Below, one piece after another: positions 1-8,324 of a stretch of DNA of 64,000 nt. Position numbers and translations under genes: made by a program. Within the stretch, counting starts at the first letter, position 1. Each line of letters opens with the position of its first letter. This DNA comes from Vreelandella zhaodongensis (GTDB lineage Bacteria > Pseudomonadota > Gammaproteobacteria > Pseudomonadales > Halomonadaceae): NCBI RefSeq assembly GCF_013415115.1, contig NZ_JACCDD010000009.1:85887-149886 (forward strand), read 5' to 3'. A model generated the notes under the pieces. It did no database searches. It was not told the origin of the DNA and saw only the letters and a program-made list of their open reading frames with translations.

Positions 1-1207
1 GCATGACAATACCAAACACGCCTGCCAGCTTATTAGCCAGTCCCCAAAACCCGAAAAACTCAGCAGACTTTTTCAAGGGCGAAAAGACACCCACAAGCGC
101 CCTGCTAGCTGACTGGCTAGAACCTAAACTGAGCCCAGCTAAACAACCCACCACTAAAAAGACATATTGCGCTTCCCATTCCAATGCAAAACGGCTGTTA
201 ACCCAACCCGTTAGCTCAGGCGTGACCCATATTGATAAGATAGCGAGTACCCAAAGCGCCAAGGTCATTTGATAAGTCCGCTTGGCACCCAGCTTATCTT
301 GCAGGAAGCCAAACCCGAGCGCGCCAACTGCTGCCGTTATCTGAACGATGATAAACATGATATTACGTACACTTTCCTCCCAACCGATGACTTGGGCACC
401 GTAAATAAAGGCAAACGCAATAATGATGTAGACACCCGCCATCGAAAATAACAGCGACGCTAAAAAGACAGTTAAATCTTTAAAGTGGCGCAACTCGTTA
501 AAAGTTACCTGGACACGCTCTAGCGCAATGCGATAGTAGGAAACACCACGGGGTTGCGGCACACCGCGCTCTTTAAGCCAAAAGAACGTCGGTAAGGCCG
601 CCACTAAAAAAAAGCCGGCGGCAAAAGGCCCTACCCAGCGTATGCGCTCAAAGTTTTCTACGGTGGCCTCCCCTAGCACAACTAGAGTAAAACCAGCCGC
701 AAATAGCCCACCGATATAGCCTAACGCCCAACCAAAACCAGAAATTTTGCCCAATGAACTCGGCGGCCCGAGCTCAGGTAAAAAAGCCGCAATAAACGAC
801 TCTCCCATGGAGTAGGCGTAGTTAGACAACACAATTAACAGCAACCCCACAACAACATAACCAGGCTCGACAAAGTAGAGCATGGCAGTAGTTGCCACGG
901 TGGCGAGGTAACTAATAAATAAGAAGCGCTTCTTTTCTGCCCGATAGTCCATGACGGCACCGCACAAGGGGGCTGTTATCACCACCATCAAATAGCTTAA
1001 CGCCAGCGCTAAACTCCATAAAAAATTGGCTAGGCGAAACCCATCGCCTCGATCTCCCACAATCACGGTGGTAAACAGCTCGCCGAATACCACGGTAATA
1101 ATGAGCAAAGTGTAAGCTTGATTGGCAAAATCAAACATTGCCCAACCGAATATCTCGCGACGCGATGCGTGGGTGGTTTCATCCTTGGCCGAATTCGCAG
1201 GCAACAT
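1..1207 (-). CDS. MFS transporter, UMF1/Atg22-like family (C-terminus cut by window edge)
   Basis: Reading the minus strand from the ATG at 1207 gives 402 codons without a stop, running off the left edge, so the C-terminus is missing (family members are roughly 430-460 residues). The N-terminal stretch around residues 20-40 reads GWAMFDFANQAYTLLIITVV, the typical first-helix signature of the UMF1 branch of the major facilitator superfamily. A late segment (SASRALVGVFSPLKKSAEFFGF) matches the family's second-half loop. Many hydrophobic helices are seen throughout. It should be an inner-membrane secondary transporter; the substrate cannot be read from sequence. A palindromic terminator and the end of the BCCT unit lie upstream, so it is probably transcribed on its own. 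Confidence 0.85.
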   Translation of the reverse strand, partial: MLPANSAKDETTHASRREIFGWAMFDFANQAYTLLIITVVFGELFTTVIVGDRGDGFRLANFLWSLALALSYLMVVITAPLCGAVMDYRAEKKRFLFISYLATVATTAMLYFVEPGYVVVGLLLIVLSNYAYSMGESFIAAFLPELGPPSSLGKISGFGWALGYIGGLFAAGFTLVVLGEATVENFERIRWVGPFAAGFFLVAALPTFFWLKERGVPQPRGVSYYRIALERVQVTFNELRHFKDLTVFLASLLFSMAGVYIIIAFAFIYGAQVIGWEESVRNIMFIIVQITAAVGALGFGFLQDKLGAKRTYQMTLALWVLAILSIWVTPELTGWVNSRFALEWEAQYVFLVVGCLAGLSLGSSQSASRALVGVFSPLKKSAEFFGFWGLANKLAGVFGIVM

Positions 1208-1339
1208 GCAGGCTCTCTCTGGAAAAAAGTGGGCTCATCAACACGGTTGGAAAACAGAGCAAATAGTGTAACGACTCAATAGCACAGACAGGATGATATA
1301 CGGCTACATAACACGCAGGGGCAACCCATGTAAAAGCGA

Positions 1340-1360
1340 ACGCCCGGCATAGCCGGGCGT
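1340..1360 (-). terminator. Hairpin terminator behind the BCCT unit
   Basis: A perfect 9-bp GC-rich stem (1340-1348 with 1352-1360) closes a 3-base loop, 32 bases after the small membrane protein gene on the minus strand. The T-run that follows is interrupted, so termination may be moderate. Confidence 0.55.
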
Positions 1361-1392
1361 GTCTAACAAAGATGGATGCTAAGTGGTAAATC

Positions 1393-1578
1393 TCATAGCA
1401 ACCAGTGTGCCAGAACGGCCGATATACCAACCACTAAGGCCGTAATCACCGCTACCGTCACTACGCGGTCTAACCAACGGTCAAACGCCCCCCCTTTCGG
1501 CTGTTTTCTCGTTGCGCCGTGACGTCCATGACGTGTCATAAGCACGCTTGCTCCCATGAGTGCTTCCTTTATCAACAT
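1393..1578 (-). CDS. Small one-helix membrane protein linked to the BCCT transporter
   Basis: This encodes a 61-residue protein, or 54 residues if translation begins at the internal ATG seven codons later. It has a basic N-terminal half (MTRHGRHGATRKQPKGG) and one C-terminal hydrophobic helix (about residues 38-60, VVTVAVITALVVGISAVLAHWLL). Its start lies only 8 bases after the stop of the BCCT transporter gene and a hairpin terminator follows, so the two genes appear co-transcribed. No family is recognised. The topology suggests a cytoplasmic basic tail anchored in the inner membrane. An accessory or regulatory role for the transporter is inference from position alone. Confidence 0.6.
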   Translation of the reverse strand: MLIKEALMGASVLMTRHGRHGATRKQPKGGAFDRWLDRVVTVAVITALVVGISAVLAHWLL

Positions 1579-1586
1579 CGTGTTAG

Positions 1587-3209
1587 CTATTTAATACGGC
1601 GATTCACCACGCTTGGGGCACGACGCAGGCGCTCCTCTTCACCCAACTGCTCTGCCTCGAACGCATCAGCACCAACAGGCGTTTCTCCGTGGCGACGGTA
1701 TAGCTGTGTCAGCATCGCTTTGCGGTCTGCTCGCAGCTCACGCACCAACACTACAATCATCATATACAAAATAAAGGTAAACGGTAGTGCTGAGAGTACT
1801 GCCGCTGACTGCAGGCCAGAAAGGCCGCCCGCCATAATTAACGTGAGGCAAATGGCAGCGATCAATACGCCCCAAATGATGCGCTTATAAAGCGGTGGGT
1901 TGATAGACCCATTATCTGTCATTTGCGCCACAATGTATGACGCAGAGTCCGCTGAGGTCACCAAGAAAATAAAAATAAGCATCATTGCCACAACAGACAA
2001 CACGCCCGTAAAGGGCATCAGCTCGAACATCTCGAACAACGCCACGGTAATATTGGCTTGAGTGGCAGCAGCCAAGCCAACGTCGCTGCCCGACATTTCC
2101 ATATGCAGTGCCGCTCCACCAAACACACCAATCCACAAACACGCTAACAAAGGAGGGACAAACAGCACACCAAAGACATACTCCTTAATGGTACGGCCAC
2201 GGGAAACACGCGCCACAAAGGTACCGACAAAGGGTGACCAAGCAATGACCCATGCCCAGTAGAAAATAGTCCAGCTGCTCGCCCATTCATTATCGCTATA
2301 GGGTGAAATACGTAGACTCATGCCAATAAAGTTTTGCAGATAATCGCCAATACCCAGGGTAATGGTCTCTAAAATAGCAATAGTAGGACCTGTTATTAAC
2401 ACATACAGCATTAAGCCAATGCACAAAATCATATTCAGGTTAGATAACCGTTTGATTCCTTTATCAAGTCCTGACCAGGTCGATGCCATGTAAGCGCAAA
2501 ACATGACAAATAAAATAATAAATTGCCAAAGTCCATTTTCTGGCAGCCCAAATACCGCATTAAGGCCACCGTTCATTTGCAGCACACCTAAACCAAGCGA
2601 GGTGGCCACACCCATGACGGTGGCAACCACGGCAAAGATATCTAGCCACGACGCATAAGGCCGCACACGGGGATGCTTGGCTGTTACCGAAGAGAGCACG
2701 GAAGACACCAGTCCAGCCTGGCCTTTGCGAAACTGAAAGTAGGCGATTATCAAACCCACCACTGAAAACGCGGCCCACTGATGAATACCCCAATTAAAGT
2801 AGCTGTACTGGATCGCATAGCGTGCGGCAGCCTGTGTTTCAGCGGGAACATCGCCATAAGGTGGGCTGATATAGTGAGTCATTGGCTCTGCCATGCCATA
2901 GAACACCAGCCCGACACCAAAGCCAGCCGCTAGCAGCATACTAATCCAGGAAAAAAAACTGTAACTGGGTGTGCTGTCTTGCGGACCCAGCCTTACTTTG
3001 CCGTACTTACTCAGTGCTAGACCAACGAGAAAGACGACGAAGCCGAACACCGAAAATAAATAAAACCAGCCGAACAGCTCAGTTACTGACGTGAGCGCCG
3101 CCTGAGCGGCATTACCAAAGCCTTCTGGAAACATTGCGCCAATAATAACCAAGCCGAATATAATGATCGCAGATGCGACAAATACCGACTTGCCACCATG
3201 ATTTGCCAT
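1587..3209 (-). CDS. BCCT-family betaine/choline/carnitine transporter
   Basis: A 540-residue polytopic protein of the BCCT family, sodium-coupled importers of glycine betaine, choline, carnitine or related trimethylammonium solutes. Visible signatures include the tryptophan-rich eighth-helix segment WTIFYWAWVIAWSPFVGTF followed by ARVSRGRTIKEY, the glycine-rich GVATSLGLGVLQMNGG stretch and the early GVGLVFYGMAEPMTHY. The C-terminal tail (about 45 residues, rich in E and R) is short compared with osmosensing BetP, so strong osmotic gating is less likely. The start is supported by an AGGATGG ribosome site. In a halophile it would import compatible solutes or feed betaine catabolism; the precise substrate is not determinable here. 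Confidence 0.93.
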   Translation of the reverse strand: MANHGGKSVFVASAIIIFGLVIIGAMFPEGFGNAAQAALTSVTELFGWFYLFSVFGFVVFLVGLALSKYGKVRLGPQDSTPSYSFFSWISMLLAAGFGVGLVFYGMAEPMTHYISPPYGDVPAETQAAARYAIQYSYFNWGIHQWAAFSVVGLIIAYFQFRKGQAGLVSSVLSSVTAKHPRVRPYASWLDIFAVVATVMGVATSLGLGVLQMNGGLNAVFGLPENGLWQFIILFVMFCAYMASTWSGLDKGIKRLSNLNMILCIGLMLYVLITGPTIAILETITLGIGDYLQNFIGMSLRISPYSDNEWASSWTIFYWAWVIAWSPFVGTFVARVSRGRTIKEYVFGVLFVPPLLACLWIGVFGGAALHMEMSGSDVGLAAATQANITVALFEMFELMPFTGVLSVVAMMLIFIFLVTSADSASYIVAQMTDNGSINPPLYKRIIWGVLIAAICLTLIMAGGLSGLQSAAVLSALPFTFILYMMIVVLVRELRADRKAMLTQLYRRHGETPVGADAFEAEQLGEEERLRRAPSVVNRRIK

Positions 3210-3438
3210 ATAACCATCCTGTTAGATGAGCACTGTGGGCGATAGTATGAAATGTGTCGATAAGTGCTGGCATTATGGAAATATTGATGCGGTACCAAGC
3301 CTTTACCGACAGGGGCATTAACCTAACACAAACCTATAAAATGTCGTCGCCACTCAAATGAAGAAATGTTAACCCCAGCCTGGAACTTGCTACCCATGCT
3401 GGGTTCAAATGAGCTGCATATGAACGATGGAGGCTTTC

Positions 3439-3795
3439 ATGCCGCAAATGAATCGCGATCAACGCAATGCCGCTTGGCAAGCTGCCAACCAGTGGCGTGC
3501 TCGTGCCGCCCAGACCCAGCCCAATGGCTTGGTGGGCAGTTTAAAACTGTTACTAACATGGTTGGCATTTGGCGCACTGATGATTGTTGGCGTCGTGCTT
3601 GGGCTATTTTTCTTATTAATTGGCTGGGCGATGATGCCATTTGTACGCCATAAAATGAAAAAGCGCATGGAGCAGATGCGCGCTGACCATGCTCAGGACA
3701 TAGGCAGTGGTTACGCTGGAAGCGGCCCATCTACGAGCCAACAGGACGCATTGGAAGGTAGTTACGAAGTTAAAGACGATCCCCGACGCTCTTAG
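3439..3795 (+). CDS. Hypothetical single-helix membrane protein
   Basis: This gene of 118 residues starts at the ATG at 3439, preceded at the right distance by ATGGAGG; an earlier in-frame ATG at 3427 lies inside that ribosome site. It has a glutamine- and arginine-rich N-terminus (about residues 1-28), one long hydrophobic stretch (about 32-60, LLLTWLAFGALMIVGVVLGLFFLLIGWAMM), a basic segment just after it (RHKMKKRMEQMR) and a polar acidic tail. No domain is recognised. It is divergent from the BCCT gene and convergent with the AEC carrier gene, and probably stands alone. Confidence 0.75.
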   Translation: MPQMNRDQRNAAWQAANQWRARAAQTQPNGLVGSLKLLLTWLAFGALMIVGVVLGLFFLLIGWAMMPFVRHKMKKRMEQMRADHAQDIGSGYAGSGPSTSQQDALEGSYEVKDDPRRS

Positions 3796-3827
3796 TCATT
3801 TTTCCCAGCCATTGCTCACCACTTTTC

Positions 3828-3852
3828 AAAAAGCAGCCGTCGCTAGGACGGC
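3828..3852 (-). terminator. Terminator overlapping the end of the AEC carrier gene
   Basis: The 6-bp stem GCCGTC/GACGGC (3836-3841 with 3847-3852) has its loop over the AEC stop codon. On the minus strand it is followed two bases later by a run of five T. Confidence 0.5.
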
Positions 3853-4736
3853 ATCCGTATCCAAGTAAACGCCGCCGCCAGTGCGAGTGGCATTACCACA
3901 AGGCTACCCAAGTTGCCGATCAGCACCAGCGAAGCAACTTTTTGCGGTGCCAACTTATATTGTTCTGCTACAAGGTAATTCAGCACCGCAGGCGGTAACA
4001 CAGAAAAAACTAGCAGTACGGCCATTTGTAATGGATTTAATGGCAGAAGCCACATTAATGGAAGTGCAATTACCAAGCCTGAAAGCGGACAAAGCACAGC
4101 GCCCAATACCCCTGTACGCCAGTCGCTAAAGTCGATTTCCAGTAACCGAACGCCCAGCGCGAAAAGCATCAGTGGAATACAGATACCACCAAGCATATGC
4201 ATCGCTTCAAGTAACCAGCTGGGCAACGGCACGCCTCCTACGTTAAGCGCCAGCCCTGCAAGGCTAGCTGCCACAATTGGCATGCGTAACAATCGCCATA
4301 ACGAGGTGCGTGGGTCTAACATATACAGCCCCACCGAGAAGTGCAGCAGCATCTCGACAATAAACACGACTACCGCTGCTGGTAGCGCCTCCGGACCAAA
4401 AGCGAGCACTAATAACGGCACGCCCATATTGCCGGAGTTATTAAACATCATTGGCGGCAGGAACACTTTGGTGTCCAGTGACAGCCACTTAGCGACCGGC
4501 CAAAGCACAAGACCAGACCCAAGCACCACTGCCACCGCTGCGGTTGCAAGCCAAGCGTAATCCGCCAAGGGTGCTTGACGATCGGCCAACACTGCGAAGA
4601 CAAGCAGTGGAACAAACAGCTCCATATTGAGAGTGTTCAAACTTCGGATATCTGGACTGCGGTAACGCCCGTAGGCGGCTCCGCAGCCAGTAATCAAGAA
4701 CACGGGCAACAAGGTGGCAAGAATATGACCCGTCAT
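3843..4736 (-). CDS. AEC (auxin efflux carrier) family transporter
   Basis: A 297-residue membrane protein with about ten hydrophobic helices in the two-half arrangement of the AEC family (bile/arsenite/riboflavin transporter superfamily). Supporting segments are LNTLNMELFVPLLVFAVLA near residue 35, the helix-breaking NNSGNMGVPLLVLAFGPEAL near residue 100 (the conserved N-x-G-N-x-G motif) and the repeat-like NYLVAEQYKLAPQKVASLVLIGNLGS near the C-terminus. Bacterial members move small carboxylates such as malate or malonate; no substrate can be assigned here. The ribosome site (GGCGGAC) is weak. Confidence 0.85.
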   Translation of the reverse strand: MTGHILATLLPVFLITGCGAAYGRYRSPDIRSLNTLNMELFVPLLVFAVLADRQAPLADYAWLATAAVAVVLGSGLVLWPVAKWLSLDTKVFLPPMMFNNSGNMGVPLLVLAFGPEALPAAVVVFIVEMLLHFSVGLYMLDPRTSLWRLLRMPIVAASLAGLALNVGGVPLPSWLLEAMHMLGGICIPLMLFALGVRLLEIDFSDWRTGVLGAVLCPLSGLVIALPLMWLLPLNPLQMAVLLVFSVLPPAVLNYLVAEQYKLAPQKVASLVLIGNLGSLVVMPLALAAAFTWIRMPS

Positions 4737-4852
4737 GCGTCCGCCAAACGGTAGGCGCGCTGATAAGTCGTCGCTGGCATAGGGAATCGTGTCCTTTTTG
4801 TTATCAGGCTATCTTCCCTTTCGATGCTACTTAAAAACACTTACCTCGCCAA

Positions 4853-7852
4853 TCATGGTTTAAGTAAATGTTGCCAAAGTGCTATCACCACCTCACGATG
4901 GGAGTTGAACGCCTGAGCATCCACGGTTGTATTTTCACCCGTTAACGCAGCACGGTGAGAGCGGCTTCGATAGGCAAGATAAGCGTCTCTCAACTGATCC
5001 GCCTCTTCTTGAGTGACATGACCACTCGCCGCTAGGGTTTCCAGAATGCGGATATTATCGCTGTAGGTAATCAGTGCGGGAGTCTGATGGGCAAACGCTA
5101 ACACAGCGTATTGGCATAAAAATTCGATATCCACCATGCCACCCGCATCATGCTTCAGGCTAAACACCTCCCCTTCAGCATTACCTGGCTGTCCTTTTGA
5201 GCCCTGGCCTTTTGAACCCTGACCTTTTGAACCAAGATGATCACGCATTTTATGACGCATGCTGACCACATCATCCTGCAAGGCCTTTAGGTCGCGTTTA
5301 CATTGCAATACATCACCACGGATAACATCGAACTTCTCCGCTAATGACGAGTGACCAGCCACAACACGCGCCCGCACTAGCGCCTGGTGCTCCCAAGTCC
5401 AGGCATTTTGGCGTTGATACTCAGCAAAGGCGTCCAAGGAGGTGACCAACAATCCGGCATTGCCCGAAGGACGCAGTCGCATATCAACCTCATAGAGGCT
5501 GCCCGCCGGTGTTATCGCTGTTAGAAGGTGAATAATGCGCTGGCCTAGTCGGGTAAAAAATACCGGCGTATCGATTGGTCTAGCACCATCAGTAGTGCCT
5601 TTCCCATCACTATCGTGGAGAAACACCAAGTCCAAATCAGAGCCATACCCCAGCTCAATGCCCCCCAGCTTGCCGTACCCTACAATCAGAAAGGCTGGCT
5701 CCCGCGCATTCAACCCTTCTGGCACGCCATGTTTACGCGTGATGTGCTTCCAGGCCATTACCAGCACCGCATCCAGAATCACTTCAGCGATATACGTTAA
5801 GTAATCGCTTACTTTCATCAGATGACGTGTTCCTGCGATATCCGATGCAGCAACATGGAGCATTTGTGCATGCTTGAACACACGTAATGCTTCTAGCTGT
5901 GCCTCATCATCATCTTCCGGCAAACGGTTTAACGTTTGGCGTAGCTCATCTGCCAAACGTGACTTGTCAGCGGGGGTATACAGCGTATCTGGAGTTAACA
6001 ACTCATCGAGCAGAATGGGGTAGCGTGCTAGCTGCTCGGCAATCCAAGGACTCTCTGAACACAATCGCATCAAGTGTTCGAGAGCCTGGGGGTTTTCTCG
6101 CAGCAGGGCAAGGTAGGCGGTACGCCTTAGCACTGACTCAATGAGCGGCTGCACTCTCGACAACGCCGTATCTGGTAGCTCGCTCTCAGCGATGGCGTTT
6201 AGCAGTAGCGGCATCAGTGCATCCAGCCGCTCAAAGCCAATGCGCTGCATGCTTTGCACTTGGCGGGAATGGTAAAGGCCATGCAGCCGTTTAAGCACTT
6301 TCTCCGGCTCCAGAAAACCGGCATCAGCAAGCAGTGCTACGGCCTCTTCCTGCTCTAGCTCGCCGCGCCACAGTAACCGCCATTGCGACACGCCAAGGTT
6401 GTCGTCACGACTCTCTGCATCAGTGTCGTCTTCAGGATCCGCGATCACCGCATCAAAGTGCTGACGAACACGCTCGCGCACTTCATCCAGTTGCGCCATT
6501 AAACCAGGCCAATCTTCATGCCCCATGGCATAGGCGACACGCTCACGATCTTCATCATCCACTGGCAGCGTTTGGGTTTGCCGGTCTTCGAGTGCCTGAA
6601 TGGCGTGCTCAACGTCACGCAGGAACGCGTAATCCGGCAACAACTCATCGACAACGGCCTGGGGCAGCAAGCCCAGCTCGGGCAACCGATTCAGCGCGGT
6701 CTTTAACGACGTTACCTGGAGCTCCGTATCACGACCACCGCGAATCAGCTGAAACGCCTGCACCACGAACTCGACTTCCCGTATTCCCCCAGGCCCCAAC
6801 TTGATGTTGCTCTGCATCCCCTTACGCTTTACTTCACGATTGATCATCGCCTTTAACTCACGCAGCGACTCAATCGCGCCAAAATCCAGGTAACGGCGAT
6901 ACACAAACGGCCTTAGGCTTGCCAGTAGTTCCTGACCAGCCTCAAGATCTCCTGCCACGGGGCGCGCTTTCAACATGGCATAGCGCTCCCACTCTCGGCC
7001 CTGGTCTTGGTAGTAGCTGGAGAGCATCGAGAAGTTGCCCACAAGAGGGCCGCCGTCGCCAAGCGGGCGTAGACGCATATCGACTCGAAATACGAAACCA
7101 TCAGCCGTCATCGCATCGAGTGCCGCAATCAACTTTTGACCGAGCTTTGTGAAGTACTCCTGATGCTCAAGTGGTTTGCGTCCTCCTTCGGTCTCGCCTT
7201 TTTCAGGGAAAGCGAAGATCAGGTCGATATCTGATGAGAGGTTGAGTTCCCCTGCGCCGAGCTTACCCATGCCCAAAACGACAAGCCGCTGATCCGAGCC
7301 GTCAGCACGCGGTGCTGGTAGCCCCCAACGTGGCGCATAAAAACGCTCAAGCCAGCTTAGCGCGGCTTCGGTACAGATCTCTGCTAGCCAGGAGACAGCC
7401 TGAGCAGTGTCCCACATGGTGTAGCCATCAGGACGATTAAGGTCGCGCCATACAATCCCCAGCATGCGGGCACGACGAAAACGGCGGATAGCGCGATGCA
7501 TTGCCGCTTCATCATCGGCATTTTCCAGCGCGTCATCTAACCAGCTCGCCTGCTTTTCTTTGCTGGGAGTAGCATCCAGTTCACCAGCCACATCTAAATC
7601 AATCAGCCAGTGTGGGAAGTGCGCTAAGGTATCGAGTGCAAAACTTGAGATGGTCACGACGCTGGCTAACGCTTCACGACGCGCGCCGGAAAGTGCCTCC
7701 CAACTGCTAGAAGGCAGCGGCTGCTTGGTCATTGAAGCAATATTATCTGCTTGACTAAGTGCTTCACTTAACCGCTGCCAAGCGTGCTGCGCAGTGGACT
7801 TAAGCGCTGCAGGCAGCACACTTTGGGGTAAAAACGCGTCGTCTAACTGCAT
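4853..7852 (-). CDS. glnE: Bifunctional glutamine synthetase adenylyltransferase / adenylyl-removing enzyme
   Basis: GlnE adds and removes AMP on glutamine synthetase in response to PII, setting nitrogen assimilation. Both nucleotidyltransferase domains are evident: the N-terminal adenylyl-removing domain with GMGKLGAGELNLSSDIDLIF and the C-terminal adenylylating domain with GYGKLGGIELGYGSDLDLVF, each with the paired-aspartate metal site. The start is set at the ATG at 7852 (GAGAGG five bases upstream), giving 999 residues; a GTG two codons earlier is possible. E. coli GlnE has about 946 residues. Part of the excess is a low-complexity insert, GSKGQ three times at about residues 874-888, encoded by a 15-bp tandem repeat, in the linker of the C-terminal region. 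Confidence 0.97.
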   Translation of the reverse strand: MQLDDAFLPQSVLPAALKSTAQHAWQRLSEALSQADNIASMTKQPLPSSSWEALSGARREALASVVTISSFALDTLAHFPHWLIDLDVAGELDATPSKEKQASWLDDALENADDEAAMHRAIRRFRRARMLGIVWRDLNRPDGYTMWDTAQAVSWLAEICTEAALSWLERFYAPRWGLPAPRADGSDQRLVVLGMGKLGAGELNLSSDIDLIFAFPEKGETEGGRKPLEHQEYFTKLGQKLIAALDAMTADGFVFRVDMRLRPLGDGGPLVGNFSMLSSYYQDQGREWERYAMLKARPVAGDLEAGQELLASLRPFVYRRYLDFGAIESLRELKAMINREVKRKGMQSNIKLGPGGIREVEFVVQAFQLIRGGRDTELQVTSLKTALNRLPELGLLPQAVVDELLPDYAFLRDVEHAIQALEDRQTQTLPVDDEDRERVAYAMGHEDWPGLMAQLDEVRERVRQHFDAVIADPEDDTDAESRDDNLGVSQWRLLWRGELEQEEAVALLADAGFLEPEKVLKRLHGLYHSRQVQSMQRIGFERLDALMPLLLNAIAESELPDTALSRVQPLIESVLRRTAYLALLRENPQALEHLMRLCSESPWIAEQLARYPILLDELLTPDTLYTPADKSRLADELRQTLNRLPEDDDEAQLEALRVFKHAQMLHVAASDIAGTRHLMKVSDYLTYIAEVILDAVLVMAWKHITRKHGVPEGLNAREPAFLIVGYGKLGGIELGYGSDLDLVFLHDSDGKGTTDGARPIDTPVFFTRLGQRIIHLLTAITPAGSLYEVDMRLRPSGNAGLLVTSLDAFAEYQRQNAWTWEHQALVRARVVAGHSSLAEKFDVIRGDVLQCKRDLKALQDDVVSMRHKMRDHLGSKGQGSKGQGSKGQPGNAEGEVFSLKHDAGGMVDIEFLCQYAVLAFAHQTPALITYSDNIRILETLAASGHVTQEEADQLRDAYLAYRSRSHRAALTGENTTVDAQAFNSHREVVIALWQHLLKP
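5189..5233. repeat. Three 15-bp tandem repeats inside glnE
   Basis: Three consecutive 15-base units (5189-5203, 5204-5218, 5219-5233) differ at one or two bases. They keep the reading frame and encode GSKGQ three times. The unit length is a multiple of three, so copy-number changes would not break glnE. Confidence 0.9.
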
Positions 7853-7924
7853 AACCACCTCTCTGCCAAGCGTCTATTATGTTTATTAATGAGGCTAACC
7901 GCTGTGTTGGCTGAATAAAGCAAG

Positions 7925-8296
7925 TTAGCCAATCAATTTTTGCCAGCCGAGCAGCCCCCAGGTTAAACCGGCCATGATCAGCGACAGCATAACCGCCGCC
8001 GAGCCAATATCCTTAGCACGCCCTGAGAGCTCGTGATGTTCGGTTCCAATACGGTCGACTACGTTCTCAATGGCGCTATTAAGCAGTTCTACAATCAGTA
8101 CCAGAAACAGACTGCCAACCAGCAGCAGCCAGCTAATGGGACCATCGCCAATCCACCAGGCAAGTGGCAGTAGTACGACGGTAATGCCAACTTCTTGACG
8201 AAACGCGGCTTCATTTCTGAAAGCGGCCTTAAGCCCTTTCCAGGAATAGCGCGTGGAGTGCCGTAAATGGGTTAACCCTGTATGGCCTGGCTTCAT
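7925..8296 (-). CDS. dgkA: Diacylglycerol kinase
   Basis: A 123-residue protein of the usual DgkA size with three membrane helices. Hallmarks are the N-terminal amphipathic region WKGLKAAFRNEAAFRQE, the strictly conserved VELLNSAIENVVDRIG segment (catalytic Glu and Asn residues) and the RAKDIGSAAV motif with Lys and Asp. It phosphorylates diacylglycerol released during membrane-derived oligosaccharide or lipopolysaccharide modification, recycling it to phosphatidic acid in the inner membrane. GAGG upstream supports the start. It lies 28 bases downstream of dacB on the same strand. Confidence 0.96.
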   Translation of the reverse strand: MKPGHTGLTHLRHSTRYSWKGLKAAFRNEAAFRQEVGITVVLLPLAWWIGDGPISWLLLVGSLFLVLIVELLNSAIENVVDRIGTEHHELSGRAKDIGSAAVMLSLIMAGLTWGLLGWQKLIG

Positions 8297-8324
8297 ACCC
8301 GTTGCCTCGACGGTAAAATTAATA

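Noticed and set aside
3..451. Two plus-strand open frames at the left edge
   Set aside because: They lie opposite a continuous 402-codon MFS transporter frame on the minus strand that shows clear family motifs.
6334..6804. A 156-codon plus-strand open frame opposite glnE
   Set aside because: It is antisense to conserved GlnE sequence, has no ribosome site and its composition (His/Ala/Arg/Pro-rich) is typical of shadow frames.
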